From the NCBI RefSeq assembly GCF_001457775.1, contig NZ_CYSG01000007.1, positions 124,001-188,000 on the forward strand: a stretch of 64,000 nucleotides of DNA, read 5' to 3'. Shown here one piece after another: positions 32,797 through 41,729 of the stretch; position 1 is the stretch's first letter, and every line of letters starts with the position of its first letter. A model generated the notes under the pieces. The model saw only the letters and a program-made list of their open reading frames with translations, was not told where the DNA came from and did not search any database. The position numbers and the translations under genes are program-made. This stretch comes from Phaeobacter sp. CECT 5382. GTDB taxonomy: Bacteria; Pseudomonadota; Alphaproteobacteria; Rhodobacterales; Rhodobacteraceae.

Positions 32797-33890
32797 AGCT
32801 GTATGCTTTCGTGCAGAAAAACCTTGGCACCTAGGCCGGAACCGCCTGGGCCTGTCTCGATCAGGTAGTCCTCTGGGCAGGTACAGAATGCCGGTGCAAA
32901 AACTTGCGCATTCAGCCGCTCGAGCATGCGGATCTGATCGCGCAGCGGCGGGTGCACATTCCAGCGTTGGAAATAGCCCCCTGGAACGGAACAAATTCCC
33001 CGTGCATGGGCGGTCATGTGACCGGTAAAGACCACATGGGCATCTTTGCCCAGCCGACCGGATTCACGCCAGGCCCGCACATAGCCCCAAGCGGCGCCGC
33101 CATCTGCATTGGGCGTATCACAAATCAGAAACCGCGCATCCGCCAGATCCCCGCGCTCCAGCAGCGGTGCAATTTGCGGTGCCGTCTTTCTCAACCCCTC
33201 ACTGGCCACAGCAGAACCCAGCGCGGATTTCAGGGCCGTACGGCATTCCGGGTCCAGAATGACCGCATCCAGACCGTAGCGTTCCACCAGATGCAGAGCC
33301 AGCTCACCTGCCCGCCCCGAAGGCGGAACCGGCAACAGAACCTGTCCCACCAGCCTATCTAGGCGCGCATCCAATGCGGCAAGACGTTCGTATTGTGGCA
33401 CATTGTCCAGATGATAAGAGCAATCCAGGATCGCAGTTTTGGCAGGCGGGGGCAGATCAAAGGCGAACCAGGCAGATTCTTCTGACCAGTCGCCGGAATA
33501 GAACAGCCCATCACCGATATCGAAATGCAGCCAGACACCGCCCAGTGCATGACCGTTGTGCCCAGTGGTGACTGTCACGCCAGCGATCTCATGCACGCCG
33601 CGTTCCAGCAACAAGCGCACTTCGGCCGCTGGCGGCAAAGCCTTAGCCGTCTGTGCGGTGGTATAGATCGGCAGGCCCGCCTCTACCGCATAGGCCGCAC
33701 CGCCAATATGGTCGATGTGATCATGGGTCACAAAGACGGCATCGACACCCTTCAGCCAGCTCGGGTCAAAATGCGCATTCGCCTCGGGCCCGTGGCCACA
33801 GTCCAACAACCAGCACTGGCCATTGACCTTTAGCTGCATGCAGGCCGGCCCCTTGTCGCCGATACCCGACAAAACTCTGATTTCGTTCAT
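32793..33890 (-). CDS. Metallo-beta-lactamase-fold hydrolase
   Basis: MBL-fold protein of 365 residues with the metal motif FVTHDHIDHIGGAAY and later His/Asp ligands in TTGHNGHA and LFYSGDWSEES. The C-terminal half (CSVPGGYFQRWNVHPPLRDQ) is unlike classic lactamases. Relatives act on phosphodiesters or cyclic phosphates, for example PhnP-like enzymes; the exact substrate is not deducible. It starts directly after the ATPase stop with no gap and overlaps the histidine phosphatase, so it belongs to the transporter operon. Confidence 0.85.
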   Translation of the reverse strand: MNEIRVLSGIGDKGPACMQLKVNGQCWLLDCGHGPEANAHFDPSWLKGVDAVFVTHDHIDHIGGAAYAVEAGLPIYTTAQTAKALPPAAEVRLLLERGVHEIAGVTVTTGHNGHALGGVWLHFDIGDGLFYSGDWSEESAWFAFDLPPPAKTAILDCSYHLDNVPQYERLAALDARLDRLVGQVLLPVPPSGRAGELALHLVERYGLDAVILDPECRTALKSALGSAVASEGLRKTAPQIAPLLERGDLADARFLICDTPNADGGAAWGYVRAWRESGRLGKDAHVVFTGHMTAHARGICSVPGGYFQRWNVHPPLRDQIRMLERLNAQVFAPAFCTCPEDYLIETGPGGSGLGAKVFLHESIQL

Positions 33891-34934
33891 TTACACCTCG
33901 GTGAAAGCCCATGGATTGGAAATTGAGAGCCCCAGTTGGGTACCCTCTGCATGTCGTTGGCGTGCATGGGCAACCACCATCGCGCCACTGTTGGTTTGCA
34001 GATCGAGGCGATACGTCCCGCCCAGATACGTCGCGCGGACGACCTGTGCGCGCAGATCAGAGGTCTCGCAGATCGAGATATTTTCGGGCCGCAGACAGAT
34101 CAGATTAGGGTTCTCATCTTGGCTAGTGATGGCAATGCGGCTGCCAAGAACCTGTGCCTCCATCCCAACCTGGCCGATTGTCACGGCCTCGATCGGCAGC
34201 ACGGTGCCTTCGCCAACGAAACTGGCGACAAAAAGGTTGTCCGGCTGGTTGTAGAGTTTTTCTGGCGTATCAAATTGCACGATCTCGCCGTCCGACATCA
34301 CTGCAATACGATCAGCCATCGCCATGGCCTCGGCCTGATCATGGGTCACATAGACCATAGTCGCACCGGTTCTCGTGTGAAAATCTGAAAACACCGCCTG
34401 CATAGAGGAGCGCAACGCGACATCCAGATTGGCCAGAGGTTCATCCAGCAGCACCGCCGCCGGATCAGAAACCAGGCACCGCGCCAGGGCAACCCGTTGG
34501 CGCTGCCCGCCAGACAGATCAGCCGGCATCCGGTCCGCAAACGGCATAAGCCCCGTGGCCGCCAGGGCAGCATCGGTGCGCGCAACACGCGCGACCTTTG
34601 TGAGCCCACGCACCTCGAGCGGATAAGAAACATTGCGGCGCACGCTCATATGCGGCCAAAGCGCGTAGGACTGGAAGACAAAACCGATATTGCGCGCTTC
34701 AGGTGGGATGGCCTGCCCGGTCTCGGCATTGGCCACCTCGCGCGCGCCGATCCGGATCTGACCACGTGTTGGAGCCTCAAACCCAGCCAAAACCCTTAGC
34801 AAGGTGGACTTGCCGCAGCCCGAAGGCCCAAGCAGCGCCACAAACTCACCATCCTGGATGGAGGCCGTAACGGAACGCAGTGCTGCAACACCGTCGAAGT
34901 GTTTTTCGACCGCCTGCAATTCTATGTCTGCCAT
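33891..34934 (-). CDS. Fbp/Pot-type ABC transporter ATP-binding protein
   Basis: ATPase of 347 residues. Walker A is LLGPSGCGKSTLLRVLAGFE, then IGFVFQSYALWPHMSVRRNV, signature LSGGQRQRVALARCL, Walker B AVLLDEPLANLDVALR and switch His in YVTHDQAEAMAMADR. A C-terminal TOBE domain is present (residues ~270-347). Relatives power uptake of ferric iron, 2-aminoethylphosphonate, spermidine or, in AfuC, sugar phosphates. Its start overlaps the permease stop by 13 bases, and the hydrolase gene follows immediately. Confidence 0.92.
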   Translation of the reverse strand: MADIELQAVEKHFDGVAALRSVTASIQDGEFVALLGPSGCGKSTLLRVLAGFEAPTRGQIRIGAREVANAETGQAIPPEARNIGFVFQSYALWPHMSVRRNVSYPLEVRGLTKVARVARTDAALAATGLMPFADRMPADLSGGQRQRVALARCLVSDPAAVLLDEPLANLDVALRSSMQAVFSDFHTRTGATMVYVTHDQAEAMAMADRIAVMSDGEIVQFDTPEKLYNQPDNLFVASFVGEGTVLPIEAVTIGQVGMEAQVLGSRIAITSQDENPNLICLRPENISICETSDLRAQVVRATYLGGTYRLDLQTNSGAMVVAHARQRHAEGTQLGLSISNPWAFTEV

Positions 34935-36625
34935 GGGATAACTCCTTTCGGCAATTGGCGGGCCAAGAGCTGGATGGCGATCATCAACAGCATCACCACC
35001 AGAACAATGGTCGCCGCAAGTGCGGAGGCCATAACGATCTCGCCGCTGTCATCCAGGTTGAAAATCATCACCCCCAGTGTTTCGGTCCCCGAAGACCACA
35101 GCAGTGCCGAAACGGTCAGCTCGTTGAAAGCCGTCAGGAACACCAAGATCGCGCCTGCCGCTGCCGACGGGGCAGTCAGCGGCAGAATGATAGACCGCAA
35201 TCTCTGAAACAACGTCGCCCCAACCGATTGCGCGGCTTCGTTCATGGCCGGGTCAAGCTGGCGGATGCTCGCCTGAACCGGGCGGAACATGACGGTCAGA
35301 AAGCGGGCGAGATAGGCCAGAAAGATAATCCAGATGGTGCCGTAGAGTGTTGCTTCGGTAAAAGGCAGGTTGATCAGCAGCAGGATCATGGCGATGGCCA
35401 AAACCACCCCCGGCAGGGCATAGGGCAGATCAACTAGGCTATCAAAGACACGGCCCAATCGGGATGGGCTACGATCCATCAGCCAGGCCAGGGGCAGACA
35501 GATCGCCATCAGGACGATGGCTGCACTGATCGATAGCGAAAAGGAATTCACAAAGGCCCGCGCTGTTACCGGCTGGCGAAACAGCACTTCATGCCAGGAG
35601 GCGAAAGTCATGGTATCAAAGCCCAAAGGCACGCCATAGGCCGGCACCAGAGAGGTCGCCAGAAGCCCCGCCATCGGCAGCACAAGCAGGGCAAAAACAA
35701 CGCACCACAGGGTGATCTCGACCGGCAGCCGCGCCCCCTTCAAAGGGATCGCTAGGGGGCGTGATGTGGCGCCAACCAGATGCACCCTCTGGCGGGTCTG
35801 GAAAAAGCGCTGCACCCCGATGCCGCAAATAGCCACCGCTCCGATCAGGATGGCGAGCACGGCAACCTCGGCCAGGACTGTTGTGCCCATCCCTGCCAGT
35901 TTCTGATAGATCAGCGTCGGCAGCGTTGCATAGCCTGCGGGAATACCCAGCATCGCCGGGATGCCAAAGTTACCCAGTGCGGTCACAAAGGTGATCGCAA
36001 TGCCTGCCGCCAGACTGGGAAGGCACAGCGGGACAATGATTTGCCACCAGAGCCGTAGTCCACGGGCGCCGCTGATCCGGGCGGCCTCAACCGTTTCTTG
36101 TGGGATGGCACGCAGACCTGCACGCAATGTGAGAAAGATGATTGATGTGTGCTGAATGCCCAGCAGCAGGATGATCCCCGCCGGGGAATACAGTGGCTGT
36201 GGCGCACCCAGCGGCGGCGCAAGCCCAAGGGTTTTCAACAAAACCGAAGAGGGCCCCATGATCTGCGTCCAGGACAATGCCGTGATTTGCGGCGGGATCA
36301 TCATCGGGATCATCAGACAAAACACCAGCGCAGCTTTTCCCCGCAAATCTGTCAGCGCCACGAGAAACGCAAAGGCACTACCAATCACCAGTGACACCAA
36401 AGTCCCCAACCCGGCCGTCAGCAAGGAATGCTGTAGGGCCCTTTGTGTGGATGGCTGCGACAGCACCTCAGAGATCAAGCTCAGATTCAGGCGATCATCG
36501 ACTGTTATACCTTCGGCAAACAGGCGCAGGACAGGCGCAAGCGTCAGCACGATCGCCACCAACAGCACAAAACGAAGCAGCCGGTCCTCTGACCGGCTGC
36601 TGCCATATTTTTGCGTCGCAAACAC
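34922..36625 (-). CDS. Fused two-domain ABC transporter permease (FbpB-like)
   Basis: Permease of 567 residues containing two fused BPD_transp_1 units with about twelve helices in total. EAA-type loops are VEAARISGARGLRLWWQIIVPLCLPS in the first half and NEAAQSVGATLFQRLRSIILPL in the second. This fused design is typical of FbpB, AfuB and phosphonate PhnV/U-like importers. The start is a GTG that shares one base with the stop of the binding-protein gene, showing tight coupling. Confidence 0.92.
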   Translation of the reverse strand: MFATQKYGSSRSEDRLLRFVLLVAIVLTLAPVLRLFAEGITVDDRLNLSLISEVLSQPSTQRALQHSLLTAGLGTLVSLVIGSAFAFLVALTDLRGKAALVFCLMIPMMIPPQITALSWTQIMGPSSVLLKTLGLAPPLGAPQPLYSPAGIILLLGIQHTSIIFLTLRAGLRAIPQETVEAARISGARGLRLWWQIIVPLCLPSLAAGIAITFVTALGNFGIPAMLGIPAGYATLPTLIYQKLAGMGTTVLAEVAVLAILIGAVAICGIGVQRFFQTRQRVHLVGATSRPLAIPLKGARLPVEITLWCVVFALLVLPMAGLLATSLVPAYGVPLGFDTMTFASWHEVLFRQPVTARAFVNSFSLSISAAIVLMAICLPLAWLMDRSPSRLGRVFDSLVDLPYALPGVVLAIAMILLLINLPFTEATLYGTIWIIFLAYLARFLTVMFRPVQASIRQLDPAMNEAAQSVGATLFQRLRSIILPLTAPSAAAGAILVFLTAFNELTVSALLWSSGTETLGVMIFNLDDSGEIVMASALAATIVLVVMLLMIAIQLLARQLPKGVIPWQT

Positions 36626-37593
36626 TAGTTCGCGCCAAAGAGCTCGGCGAATTTCGCCTTGTTGCTGTCAGCGTTTTCCAAGGCAACAGCCGGGTCAAAG
36701 GCCATCAGCTTGATCTCTTCGCGGGCCGGGAAACCTTCTGGAACCCCCATATCGCCGCGCGCAGGGATATAGCCCATCTCAAGCACCAGATCCTGGCCGC
36801 TCTGGCTCAGCATGAAGTCAACAAAGGACTGCGCGGCCTCAACATTCTTGGCGCTAGACATGATGGCTACCGGCTCTGTCACATAGGAAACGCCTTCCTC
36901 AGGGAAGACGAATTCCACTGGGGATCCGGCGGCCTTGTTGCGGATCGCCAAGAAGTCGACGACCATGCCATAGGGTTTTTCACCTGCGGCGACGGCTTTA
37001 AAGGTGCCGCCGTTGCCGCCCTTGGCACGCGCGTCATTGGCGGCCAGGTCACCGTAAAAATCCCAGCCCAGAGATTTGTCGCCGGTTAGGGTGGCAAGGT
37101 GGATCAGCGCAGCACCGGAATACAGCGGCGATGGCATAGCGATCTGGCCCTTCAAGGCCGCATCTTTCAGATCCATCCAGGAGGTCGGGGCCAGCGCAGC
37201 ACCCGTGTTATAGATGATGCCGGTCGTGATCAGTTTGGTGGAGTGATAGAATCCTTCGGCGCTAAAAAGTGCGGGATCATAGCTGGCGGCTTCTGGCGAC
37301 TGATACGCGGTCAGCAAGCCGTCCTGCGCCATACCTTCGAGGGTCACGGTATCTGCAATCAGCAAAACATCAGGCTGGGGATTGCCCGCTTCGATTTCAG
37401 CGCGCAGACGGGCCATCAATTTGGTGGTGCCATCACGCACCCACTCCACTTCGGTGCCGGGATTGGCCGCCATAAAGGCATCCACGGTTTTCTGTGCATC
37501 CGCGTTGGGCTGCGAGGTATAGAGCGTCAGCGTATCAGCAAAACTGGCAGTCGCGAGGCAGGCGAAAGTTGCGGCGGTCAGAAAGGTTTTCAT
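36625..37593 (-). CDS. Fbp/Afu-type ABC transporter substrate-binding protein
   Basis: Periplasmic binding protein of 322 residues. A signal peptide (MKTFLTAATFACLATASFA) is followed by DTLTLYTSQPNADAQKTVDAF, the family start shared by ferric, 2-aminoethylphosphonate and AfuA-like binders. No classic ferric-binding Tyr pair is obvious near the C-terminus. The downstream phosphoesterases and the DeoR regulator suggest a phosphorylated ligand rather than iron. The ATG at 37593 is chosen because it directly begins the signal peptide. A perfect DeoR-type palindrome lies 24-37 bases upstream. Confidence 0.9.
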   Translation of the reverse strand: MKTFLTAATFACLATASFADTLTLYTSQPNADAQKTVDAFMAANPGTEVEWVRDGTTKLMARLRAEIEAGNPQPDVLLIADTVTLEGMAQDGLLTAYQSPEAASYDPALFSAEGFYHSTKLITTGIIYNTGAALAPTSWMDLKDAALKGQIAMPSPLYSGAALIHLATLTGDKSLGWDFYGDLAANDARAKGGNGGTFKAVAAGEKPYGMVVDFLAIRNKAAGSPVEFVFPEEGVSYVTEPVAIMSSAKNVEAAQSFVDFMLSQSGQDLVLEMGYIPARGDMGVPEGFPAREEIKLMAFDPAVALENADSNKAKFAELFGAN

Positions 37594-37616
37594 CACGGGT
37601 CTCCAAAAGGTTTTTG

Positions 37617-37762
37617 CTTTCGAACGAAAGACATTGGGCACGCGACCTTATCGAGACCTTTTGCAAATGATTTATGACGTTTTTGTCAATTTTTGCTTTT
37701 CATTTGTAGACCAACTGCCTTCGGAATACTGTGCGAAGAAGAGTTTGGTTTTCGAAGGAAAG
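37617..37762. promoter_or_regulatory. Twin DeoR-type operators between the divergent binding-protein and deoR-type genes
   Basis: Site A at 37617-37630 is CTTTCGAACGAAAG (6-bp arms CTTTCG/CGAAAG around AA). Site B at 37749-37762, TTTTCGAAGGAAAG, matches it at 12 of 14 positions and overlaps the ribosome-binding site of the regulator gene. A TTTCGNNCGAAA core is typical of GlpR/DeoR-family operators. The arrangement would allow repression of both divergent promoters. Confidence 0.6.
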
Positions 37763-37765
37763 CAA

Positions 37766-38545
37766 ATGAAGCGTGATGAACTCAACCTGCGTCGCGATAG
37801 AATTATCGCCCTACTGTCGGAAAACGAAGCCCTTTCCGCCCGGGAATTGTCCGACTGCCTGTCGGTGTCGGTACAAACCATTCGAGCTGATTTGCGGGAT
37901 CTGGACACGGCTGATTTGGTGCAACGGCGCAATGGCGTTGCGCGTCTGCGACAACAATCCGAAAACATTGCCTATCTACCCCGCAAAGCTGCATCACGTC
38001 TTGAAAAGCAACGCATTGCGCTGGCGGTAAAAAATCTGGTTCCCGATGGGGCGCGGATTGCACTGGGAACGGGGACAACGGTCGAAGGATGTGCCAGAAT
38101 GCTGGCCACTCGGCAGGATCTTTTTGTGGCGACAAACAGCATCCCAGCCGTCAGCGCCCTGCAAAATGCCCCCGGTGCTGTTGTTGCTTTGGCGGGTGGT
38201 CAGGTACGGCTGCGTGATCTGGACTTGATAGGTACGGCCAGCCTGGAGTTCTTTTCGCGTTACCGCGTCGATCTGGCCATTTTCAGCTGCGGCGGCATTT
38301 GCGATTCCGGTCAGGTTCTGGACTATAACACCGAAGAAACCGCTGCCAGAAAAGCCATCACAGATTGTGCAAAAACCCGCATTCTCGTGGTGGACAGCGC
38401 CAAATTTGGTCTGGATCTAGCCTGCAGCATGCATAGTCTTTGGGACTACGATATCATCGTGACCCAAGGGGAGATCAGCCCTGCAATCAGAGCCCGCTGC
38501 GCGGATGCCGGGTGCCGGATTGTTGCGCCACAGGATGACGCCTGA
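37766..38545 (+). CDS. DeoR-family transcriptional regulator
   Basis: DeoR/GlpR-type repressor of 259 residues. The N-terminal winged helix-turn-helix (RRDRIIALLSENEALSARELSDCLSVSVQTIRADLRDLD) is followed by the sugar-phosphate-sensing DeoR C domain (ARIALGTGTTVEGCARMLA, DLIGTASLEFF, GICDSGQVLDYNTEE). DeoR proteins usually respond to a phosphorylated intermediate. The ATG at 37766 follows GAAGGAAAG. It is divergent from the ABC-phosphoesterase operon and carries a candidate operator over its own ribosome-binding site. Confidence 0.92.
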   Translation: MKRDELNLRRDRIIALLSENEALSARELSDCLSVSVQTIRADLRDLDTADLVQRRNGVARLRQQSENIAYLPRKAASRLEKQRIALAVKNLVPDGARIALGTGTTVEGCARMLATRQDLFVATNSIPAVSALQNAPGAVVALAGGQVRLRDLDLIGTASLEFFSRYRVDLAIFSCGGICDSGQVLDYNTEETAARKAITDCAKTRILVVDSAKFGLDLACSMHSLWDYDIIVTQGEISPAIRARCADAGCRIVAPQDDA

Positions 38546-38589
38546 AAGTGGCTCGGGCCGACTGCGCCAGCCTACAGGTCAAGTTCTTG

Positions 38590-39459
38590 TCAGTAGCGCG
38601 CTGTCGCCAGCTCAAAGAACGCTCGGATCAGGCGTAGATTCACCCTGTCTTTCGTGGCCACTAACCAAGTTTCGAAATCCATATCCAGCTCTTCAATCGA
38701 CAGCTGCGCCAAGCCCTGACGACCCTCGTGGCTGTCATTGAGGAAAATAGCCGCGCCAATGCCCTGCTGCACCGCCTCACACATCACGGGAAATGTGGTC
38801 ATCCGGATCATGCGGTCAAATGACAGCTCCAACTCAGATAGCTTGCGCGACACCACCCGCGTGGTCAGAGAACCTTTTTCCGGCAAGATCAGCCGATAGC
38901 CGGACAGATCGCGCAGAGAAACCCGCGCTTGCCCTGCCAGCGGATCATCCGACCGAACATAAAGCACGTATCGCGCGCTTTGCAGTTTGTGCATTTCCCA
39001 GTCCTGCGACACCGGAGGATCAGTGATCAGCCCGACATCTGCGCGCCTGTCACGAATCATCGCCGTCGCTGTTGTCCAGTCGTGCAGCCCAAAATCAACC
39101 TGCACCTGCGGATAGCGATCCCCAAAATCACGTATGATGCGCAGCGCCGGCTGCGGTGCATTGGCAATGATTTTCAAATGCCCTTGGTGCATCTGGGCAA
39201 ATCCCTGCAGGCGTTCGGCAATTGTCGTATCCAGTGCGACCAAGCGATCTGCCAGCTCAAAGAATTCCTGACCGGTGCGGGTGGTGCTGACGCCATCGCG
39301 ACCACGGATCAGCAATTGCGAGCCAACCTGTGCTTCGAGATTGGCAACATGCTGCGTCACCGTTGACTGCGTCACACCCAACCGTGCGGCGGCTGCGGAA
39401 AAGCTGCCTTCGCGCACCACATAGGCAAAGGCTGCAAACTGATGATGGTTGGGGCGCAT
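38590..39459 (-). CDS. LysR-family transcriptional regulator
   Basis: LTTR of 289 residues: N-terminal helix-turn-helix (FAAFAYVVREGSFSAAAARLGVTQSTVTQHVANLEAQVG) and a periplasmic-binding-protein-like effector domain (LKIIANAPQPALRIIRDFGDRYPQVQVDFGLHD). Related LTTRs near phosphonate genes use the same fold, but the effector is unknown. It is divergent from the Ugp-like operon, with an LTTR-type palindrome at 39494-39508. It is the probable regulator of that operon. Confidence 0.93.
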   Translation of the reverse strand: MRPNHHQFAAFAYVVREGSFSAAAARLGVTQSTVTQHVANLEAQVGSQLLIRGRDGVSTTRTGQEFFELADRLVALDTTIAERLQGFAQMHQGHLKIIANAPQPALRIIRDFGDRYPQVQVDFGLHDWTTATAMIRDRRADVGLITDPPVSQDWEMHKLQSARYVLYVRSDDPLAGQARVSLRDLSGYRLILPEKGSLTTRVVSRKLSELELSFDRMIRMTTFPVMCEAVQQGIGAAIFLNDSHEGRQGLAQLSIEELDMDFETWLVATKDRVNLRLIRAFFELATARY

Positions 39460-39493
39460 TGAAAGGCTCCTTTCTCAAGCCGCCGTAGCACCC

Positions 39494-39508
39494 ATTAGTC
39501 TCACTAAT
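39494..39508. promoter_or_regulatory. LysR-type operator
   Basis: A perfect palindrome ATTAGT-CTC-ACTAAT that fits the T-N11-A pattern of LysR boxes. It sits 34 bases upstream of the LysR-type gene and about 75 bases upstream of the divergent transporter operon. Confidence 0.6.
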
Positions 39509-39564
39509 ATGACGTCACCCGCCTGACACCTTGCCCGCCTACTGAGTTCTCACAACCAAGGAGA

Positions 39565-39592
39565 ATCACATGGCTGGGATCACATGGCTGGG
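39565..39592 (+). repeat. 14-bp tandem duplication across the start of the UgpC-like gene
   Basis: ATCACATGGCTGGG is present twice head to tail (39565-39578, 39579-39592). The first copy's ATG (39570) is ideally spaced from AAGGAG at 39558-39563 but is out of frame and ends at a TGA (39594-39596) after eight codons. The second copy's ATG (39584) opens the real gene, 20 bases from the Shine-Dalgarno sequence. Confidence 0.9.
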
Positions 39593-40762
39593 CTGAGCAT
39601 CACCAACATCACCAAGCGTTTCGGCGACACCGAGGTGCTGAAAGGCGTGTCACTGGATATCGCAGATGGTGAGTTCATTTCACTGGTCGGCCCATCGGGT
39701 TGCGGCAAATCCACCCTGTTGCGCATCATTGCCGGCCTTGAAGACCAAAGCACGGGCGAGATCAAACTCGCAGGCAATGACGTCAGCGGGGTGCGGGCCG
39801 CAGACCGCAATCTGTCCATGGTTTTTCAGTCCTACGCGCTCTATCCGCATCTCAGCGTTGCAGACAATATCGCCGTGCCTTTGCGCATGCGACAACAAAA
39901 AGCGCTGCAACGCCTGCCCATGATTGGCCGCTTTGTGCCCGGCCAACGCCAGATCCGGCATCAGATCACTCGTGATATCCGAAACGCGGCTGACATGCTG
40001 GAAATCGCGCCCCTTCTGGAGCGCAAACCCGGACAACTATCTGGAGGTCAACGTCAACGGGTGGCTCTGGCGCGCGCTCTGGTGCGTGATCCGGCGGCCT
40101 TCCTGCTGGATGAACCGCTCTCCAATCTGGATGCAAAACTGCGGGTCCAGACGCGGGTCGAAATCGCCCAGCTGCACCGCAAACTGGGCGCGACCTTTGT
40201 CTATGTCACCCATGATCAGGTCGAGGCCATGACCATGTCCAGCCGGATCGCCGTCATGATGGGCGGGCGCATTCTGCAATGCGCCGAGCCCGATACGGTC
40301 TATCACGACCCCGAAGACATTCAGGTGGCCGAGTTCATCGGCTCCCCCAAGATCAATATCCTGCCAGTCGATCAGAATGCCACTGGCGCGCTTGGCCTGC
40401 TTGGGCAGGCGCTGCATTTGCAAGTGGAACAGAAATGCCAATCTGTGCGCATCGGCTTGCGGCCCGAGATGCTGCGCCTCTCCGGGGAGCAGTCGCTGTT
40501 GACCGGCACCGTCGAACACCTGGAGAACCTCGGCGCTGAGCTGTTTGCCCAGATTGCCGTGCCCGGTCTGGAAAACCGCCTGGTGCTGCGCTGCGACCCG
40601 AGCCAGCGCGCGGCTGTGCGATTGGGGGCAACCGTCGGCCTGGATTTCACCCCCGCACAGGCGCTCCTCTTTGATCAGGACGGGACACGCATCCGCAGGG
40701 TTCACGACACATCCCGCCGCCCCGTTTCAACAGCGGAGGTTGTGCAGCATGGGCGCACCTGA
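39584..40762 (+). CDS. UgpC/MalK-type ABC transporter ATP-binding protein
   Basis: ATPase of 392 residues. Walker A is LVGPSGCGKSTLLRIIAGLE, then LSMVFQSYALYPHLSV, signature LSGGQRQRVALARAL, Walker B FLLDEPLSNLDAKLR and switch His YVTHDQVEAMTMS. The C-terminal OB/TOBE regulatory domain starts near residue 245. Compared with MalK there is an insertion of about 20 residues before the signature region (QKALQRLPMIGRFVPGQRQ). Its start codon lies in a 14-bp duplication and is unusually far from the Shine-Dalgarno sequence, so expression may be lowered. It overlaps the next gene by 14 bases. Confidence 0.93.
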   Translation: MAGLSITNITKRFGDTEVLKGVSLDIADGEFISLVGPSGCGKSTLLRIIAGLEDQSTGEIKLAGNDVSGVRAADRNLSMVFQSYALYPHLSVADNIAVPLRMRQQKALQRLPMIGRFVPGQRQIRHQITRDIRNAADMLEIAPLLERKPGQLSGGQRQRVALARALVRDPAAFLLDEPLSNLDAKLRVQTRVEIAQLHRKLGATFVYVTHDQVEAMTMSSRIAVMMGGRILQCAEPDTVYHDPEDIQVAEFIGSPKINILPVDQNATGALGLLGQALHLQVEQKCQSVRIGLRPEMLRLSGEQSLLTGTVEHLENLGAELFAQIAVPGLENRLVLRCDPSQRAAVRLGATVGLDFTPAQALLFDQDGTRIRRVHDTSRRPVSTAEVVQHGRT

Positions 40763-41729
40763 CATCACTTTGCAGCCACTGACGAAGGATACGCGCCCAG
40801 TGCCCGCCACCGTGCAGGAGCGCCGCGCAGCCTGGTTGCTGACCGCCCCTGCCCTGAGCCTCATGGTGTTGATCTTGCTGCTGCCGGTCGTTGTTGCCGC
40901 GATCCTCAGCTTTACCGATTATGCGCTGGGGAATGACACGTTTCGATGGGTTGGCTGGAAAAACTACAGCCATCTTTTCACCCGCAGAACCTATGAAAAG
41001 ATGTTTCTCGCCACCTTTACCTATGTGGTGACCGTGGTGCCGATCTCGGTCGGACTGGGGCTGGGTGCTGCCTTGTTGATCAACTCGCTTGGTCGCTTTC
41101 GCGAGATTTACAAAACGATCTATTTTCTACCAGTCATGGCGACTTTGCTGGCCATGTCCATCGCCTGGGAGTTCATGTTGCACCCTTCTATCGGGATGAT
41201 CAACCGCACGCTGGAGCTGGGCTGTGGCACCCTGTTTGAAGCCATCCCATTGATCCGCGAAGGCTGCGCCGATCGGTTCCCGGTTTGGCTGGGCGACAAA
41301 CGCTATGCCATCTGGGTGATCAGCTTCATCGGTATCTGGCAAGGCTTTGGCTTTAATATGGTGCTCTACCTTGCCGGGCTGACCTCGGTCCACCGCGAGC
41401 TGTACAATGCTGCCGAAATGGATGGCGCCAAATCCGCCTGGGAGCAGTTCCGTCTGGTGACATGGCCCGCGCTGGGACCAACCACGGTTTTTGTGGTCAC
41501 CATCAGTTGTATCCGCGCCTTTCAGGTCTTTGACACCATCGAGGCCTTCTGGCCCCAAGGCGGCGGCCCCAACAAATCCACCTATGTGATGATGTTCGCC
41601 ATCTTCGAGAAAGGCGTGCAGCAAAACCTCATCGGCATCGGATCAGCGATCACCATGCTGTTTCTGGTTTTTGTGATGCTTCTGACCATCGTGCAATGCT
41701 GGCTTGTAGAGCGAAAGGTGCACTACTGA
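40749..41729 (+). CDS. UgpA/MalF-type ABC transporter permease
   Basis: Sugar/glycerol-phosphate-type permease of 326 residues with six main helices. The EAA loop is YNAAEMDGAKSAWEQFRLVTWPALGPT. A periplasmic insertion of about 35 residues (LELGCGTLFEAIPLIREGCADRF and on) containing two Cys separates helices where most UgpA proteins have a short loop. The ATG at 40749 overlaps the ATPase stop; the longer frame runs antisense-free but within the ATPase gene. Confidence 0.9.
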   Translation: MGAPDITLQPLTKDTRPVPATVQERRAAWLLTAPALSLMVLILLLPVVVAAILSFTDYALGNDTFRWVGWKNYSHLFTRRTYEKMFLATFTYVVTVVPISVGLGLGAALLINSLGRFREIYKTIYFLPVMATLLAMSIAWEFMLHPSIGMINRTLELGCGTLFEAIPLIREGCADRFPVWLGDKRYAIWVISFIGIWQGFGFNMVLYLAGLTSVHRELYNAAEMDGAKSAWEQFRLVTWPALGPTTVFVVTISCIRAFQVFDTIEAFWPQGGGPNKSTYVMMFAIFEKGVQQNLIGIGSAITMLFLVFVMLLTIVQCWLVERKVHY

